In this document: positions 38,659 through 39,777 of the stretch, piece after piece
Layout of the letters: each line of letters begins with the position of its first letter
Numbering within the stretch: the stretch's first letter is position 1
Source of the DNA: Syntrophaceae bacterium
GTDB lineage: Bacteria; Desulfobacterota; SM23-61
Reading direction: 5' to 3'
NCBI GenBank assembly: GCA_013388675.1
Contig: JACAEW010000311.1
Location: 1 to 39,777 of the forward strand
DNA length: 39,777 bases
Position numbers and translations under genes: made by a program
Notes under the pieces: model-generated
Told to the model about the DNA's origin: nothing
Seen by the model: the letters and a program-made list of their open reading frames with translations, nothing else
Database searches by the model: none

Positions 38659-39777
38659 ATGAGATCGAAAAAGAAATTCTTTTCGTTGGTTCTTATCCTT
38701 GCTGGCCTATTTTTGAGCTCCAGCGCCCATTCCCAGGAAGACGAGACCCCTCTCTTTACCACGGTTGCCCCGGATGCCTTGATTGTCCTGGACCTTTCAG
38801 GAAGCATGCGCTGGACTCCCGCCGGGGAAAGAATGTATACGCAGAGCGCCAACTCCTGCGATTCGAACACCGCCCCATTTTACGCCGAGAATGCCACAGG
38901 TCGCAAGGCATGCGATATTGACCCCTATGCTGCCAGTGGCGTTCCCAGATTTAGCGATGCCTCCTGTTCCGGCCCTTATTACCGGACCTCGGATACCGGG
39001 CATACCACGAATTGCAGCCGCCTGGCCATCGCCAAACGGGCCATTTTTGACATGCTGGATGATAATAATGACGGCACGATTAACAGCTCCGATGAGCAAA
39101 ATCTAAACATCCGTTTTGGCTATATGCGGTTTTATGGTTGCTCGGGGGACGATACCGGGGGGGACTATGGGAGCGGATGCAACACCCTCGTGAGGGCCAT
39201 CAATTCCAAATACAGCCGGATTTATTGCAATAGCTCGTCGAGCTGCACGATCACCAGCAGTGCCTCTCCCAGCGTAAATTACGAATCGGCTAGCGGAGGG
39301 ACGCCTCTTTCCGCCGCTCTGCATGAAGCCAAACTCTACCTCGATGCCCATAAGGCCGCAGACGCTGCGGCAGCCTGTCGCCAGAAATTTGTCATTTTAA
39401 TTACAGACGGAGCGGATACTTATGCGTGCAGCGGAAACGGCTCGGAGGACCAAACGGACCAATATAAAAGAAGGAGAGCGACGGTCGCTAAGGCCAAGGC
39501 CCTGGCAGACGCGGGATATAAGGTGTTTGTGGTAGGCTTTGGTTCACCCATGCCTCATTGGGCCAGAAATACCCTGAATTGGGCTGCCTTTCATGGGGGA
39601 ACGGACAATCCCCTCGTAGGAAATTCAGGCGATACAACCGCATATGACCCGTCCTTAATGACTCCTTGTCAGGTGGATACGACGAGTCATCATGACATCG
39701 ATGGCGATGGGGATCACTATTTCGCTACTTCGAATGATCCCGGGGAAATCCCTCTATCTGGGTACGCCTTTCTCGCA
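38659..39777 (+). CDS. pilY1: PilY1-like pilus tip/adhesin protein with VWA domain (partial, right edge)
   Basis: The first 373 residues of a protein that runs off the window. A signal peptide (KKKFFSLVLILAGLFLSSSAHS) is followed by a von Willebrand A domain with a complete MIDAS: D45-L-S47-G-S49, T215 in SGGTPLSAAL and D250 in VILITDGADT. Two calcium-loop-like stretches are seen: an EF-hand-type loop at 134-145 (D, N, D, G, I, D in register) inside the VWA domain, and DIDGDGD at 346-352. Multiple cysteines suggest disulfides. AAGGAG lies 6 bases before the ATG at 38659. PilY1 caps type IV pili and controls adhesion; the C-terminal propeller would lie beyond the edge. Confidence 0.88.
   Translation, partial: MRSKKKFFSLVLILAGLFLSSSAHSQEDETPLFTTVAPDALIVLDLSGSMRWTPAGERMYTQSANSCDSNTAPFYAENATGRKACDIDPYAASGVPRFSDASCSGPYYRTSDTGHTTNCSRLAIAKRAIFDMLDDNNDGTINSSDEQNLNIRFGYMRFYGCSGDDTGGDYGSGCNTLVRAINSKYSRIYCNSSSSCTITSSASPSVNYESASGGTPLSAALHEAKLYLDAHKAADAAAACRQKFVILITDGADTYACSGNGSEDQTDQYKRRRATVAKAKALADAGYKVFVVGFGSPMPHWARNTLNWAAFHGGTDNPLVGNSGDTTAYDPSLMTPCQVDTTSHHDIDGDGDHYFATSNDPGEIPLSGYAFLA

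Noticed and set aside
1..39777. CRISPR array, phage or integrase-type genomic island
   Set aside because: No regularly spaced direct repeats, integrase, transposase, phage structural gene or complete tRNA flank was seen.

Overview
The window looks like a chromosomal segment of a GC-rich anaerobic bacterium, most likely a deltaproteobacterium (Desulfobacterota, syntroph or sulfate-reducer type). This rests on gene content: two TPP-dependent 2-oxoacid:ferredoxin oxidoreductases (IorAB and a four-subunit Kor/Vor type), polyferredoxins, MmgE/PrpD and CoA-transferase enzymes, an exosortase with PrsK/PrsR regulators, and type IV pilus minor pilins with PilY1. There is no rRNA or ribosomal marker, so the placement is an inference. 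There is no tRNA, phage, CRISPR array or transposase gene.

Layout. 1-3.5 kb (minus): iorA-iorB, an unknown 149-residue protein and a partial 6-phosphogluconate dehydrogenase. 3.7-4.3 kb (plus): a DJ-1/PfpI protein behind a clear promoter. 4.3-6.05 kb: a repeat-bearing gap that runs into the 3' end of an FGGY kinase, probably gluconokinase; with Gnd this suggests gluconate -> 6-phosphogluconate -> ribulose-5-phosphate. 6.2-7.5 kb: two divergent response regulators without a kinase. 7.6-11.8 kb (minus): ArsA-type ATPase, TIM-barrel isomerase, alpha/beta hydrolase, enoyl-CoA hydratase and PlsC acyltransferase. 11.8-12.45 kb: a gene-free block with inverted copies of a dispersed repeat. 12.4-15.8 kb: a monohaem cytochrome c (minus), then a lipoprotein metallo-beta-lactamase-fold hydrolase and an acetyl-CoA hydrolase/CoA-transferase family protein that seems to lack its catalytic glutamate. 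16.0-18.8 kb: korA-korB-ferredoxin-korC, each stop overlapping the next start. 19-20.4 kb (minus): MmgE/PrpD. 20.9-25.2 kb (plus): aminotransferase, homoserine dehydrogenase, phosphoglycerate-mutase-like protein and YbgC thioesterase, probably one amino-acid operon. 25.5-26.4 kb: a GAF-Fis regulator without an AAA+ domain. 26.5-29.1 kb (minus): a Tat-exported DUF362 protein and a NapH-NapG-like fused polyferredoxin.

29.9-35.6 kb (plus) holds an exosortase, GalE, the PrsK histidine kinase and the PrsR sigma-54 activator. This is the regulatory and processing core of a PEP-CTERM/exopolysaccharide system, but no sorting substrate is encoded in the window. After a minus-strand fibronectin-III lipoprotein-like gene, 36.5-39.8 kb (plus) encodes four minor pilins (FimT/GspH, PilV, PilW and PilX types) and the start of PilY1, behind a sequence resembling a sigma-28 promoter.

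The least explained parts are non-coding: a dispersed repeat of about 89 bp in three copies, one inside a pair of 20-bp inverted arms that enters the kinase gene; several GTAGGGGC-type palindromes; and a recurring class of imperfect inverted repeats in gaps between genes. Functions are assigned by reading motifs in translated protein; no database search was run.
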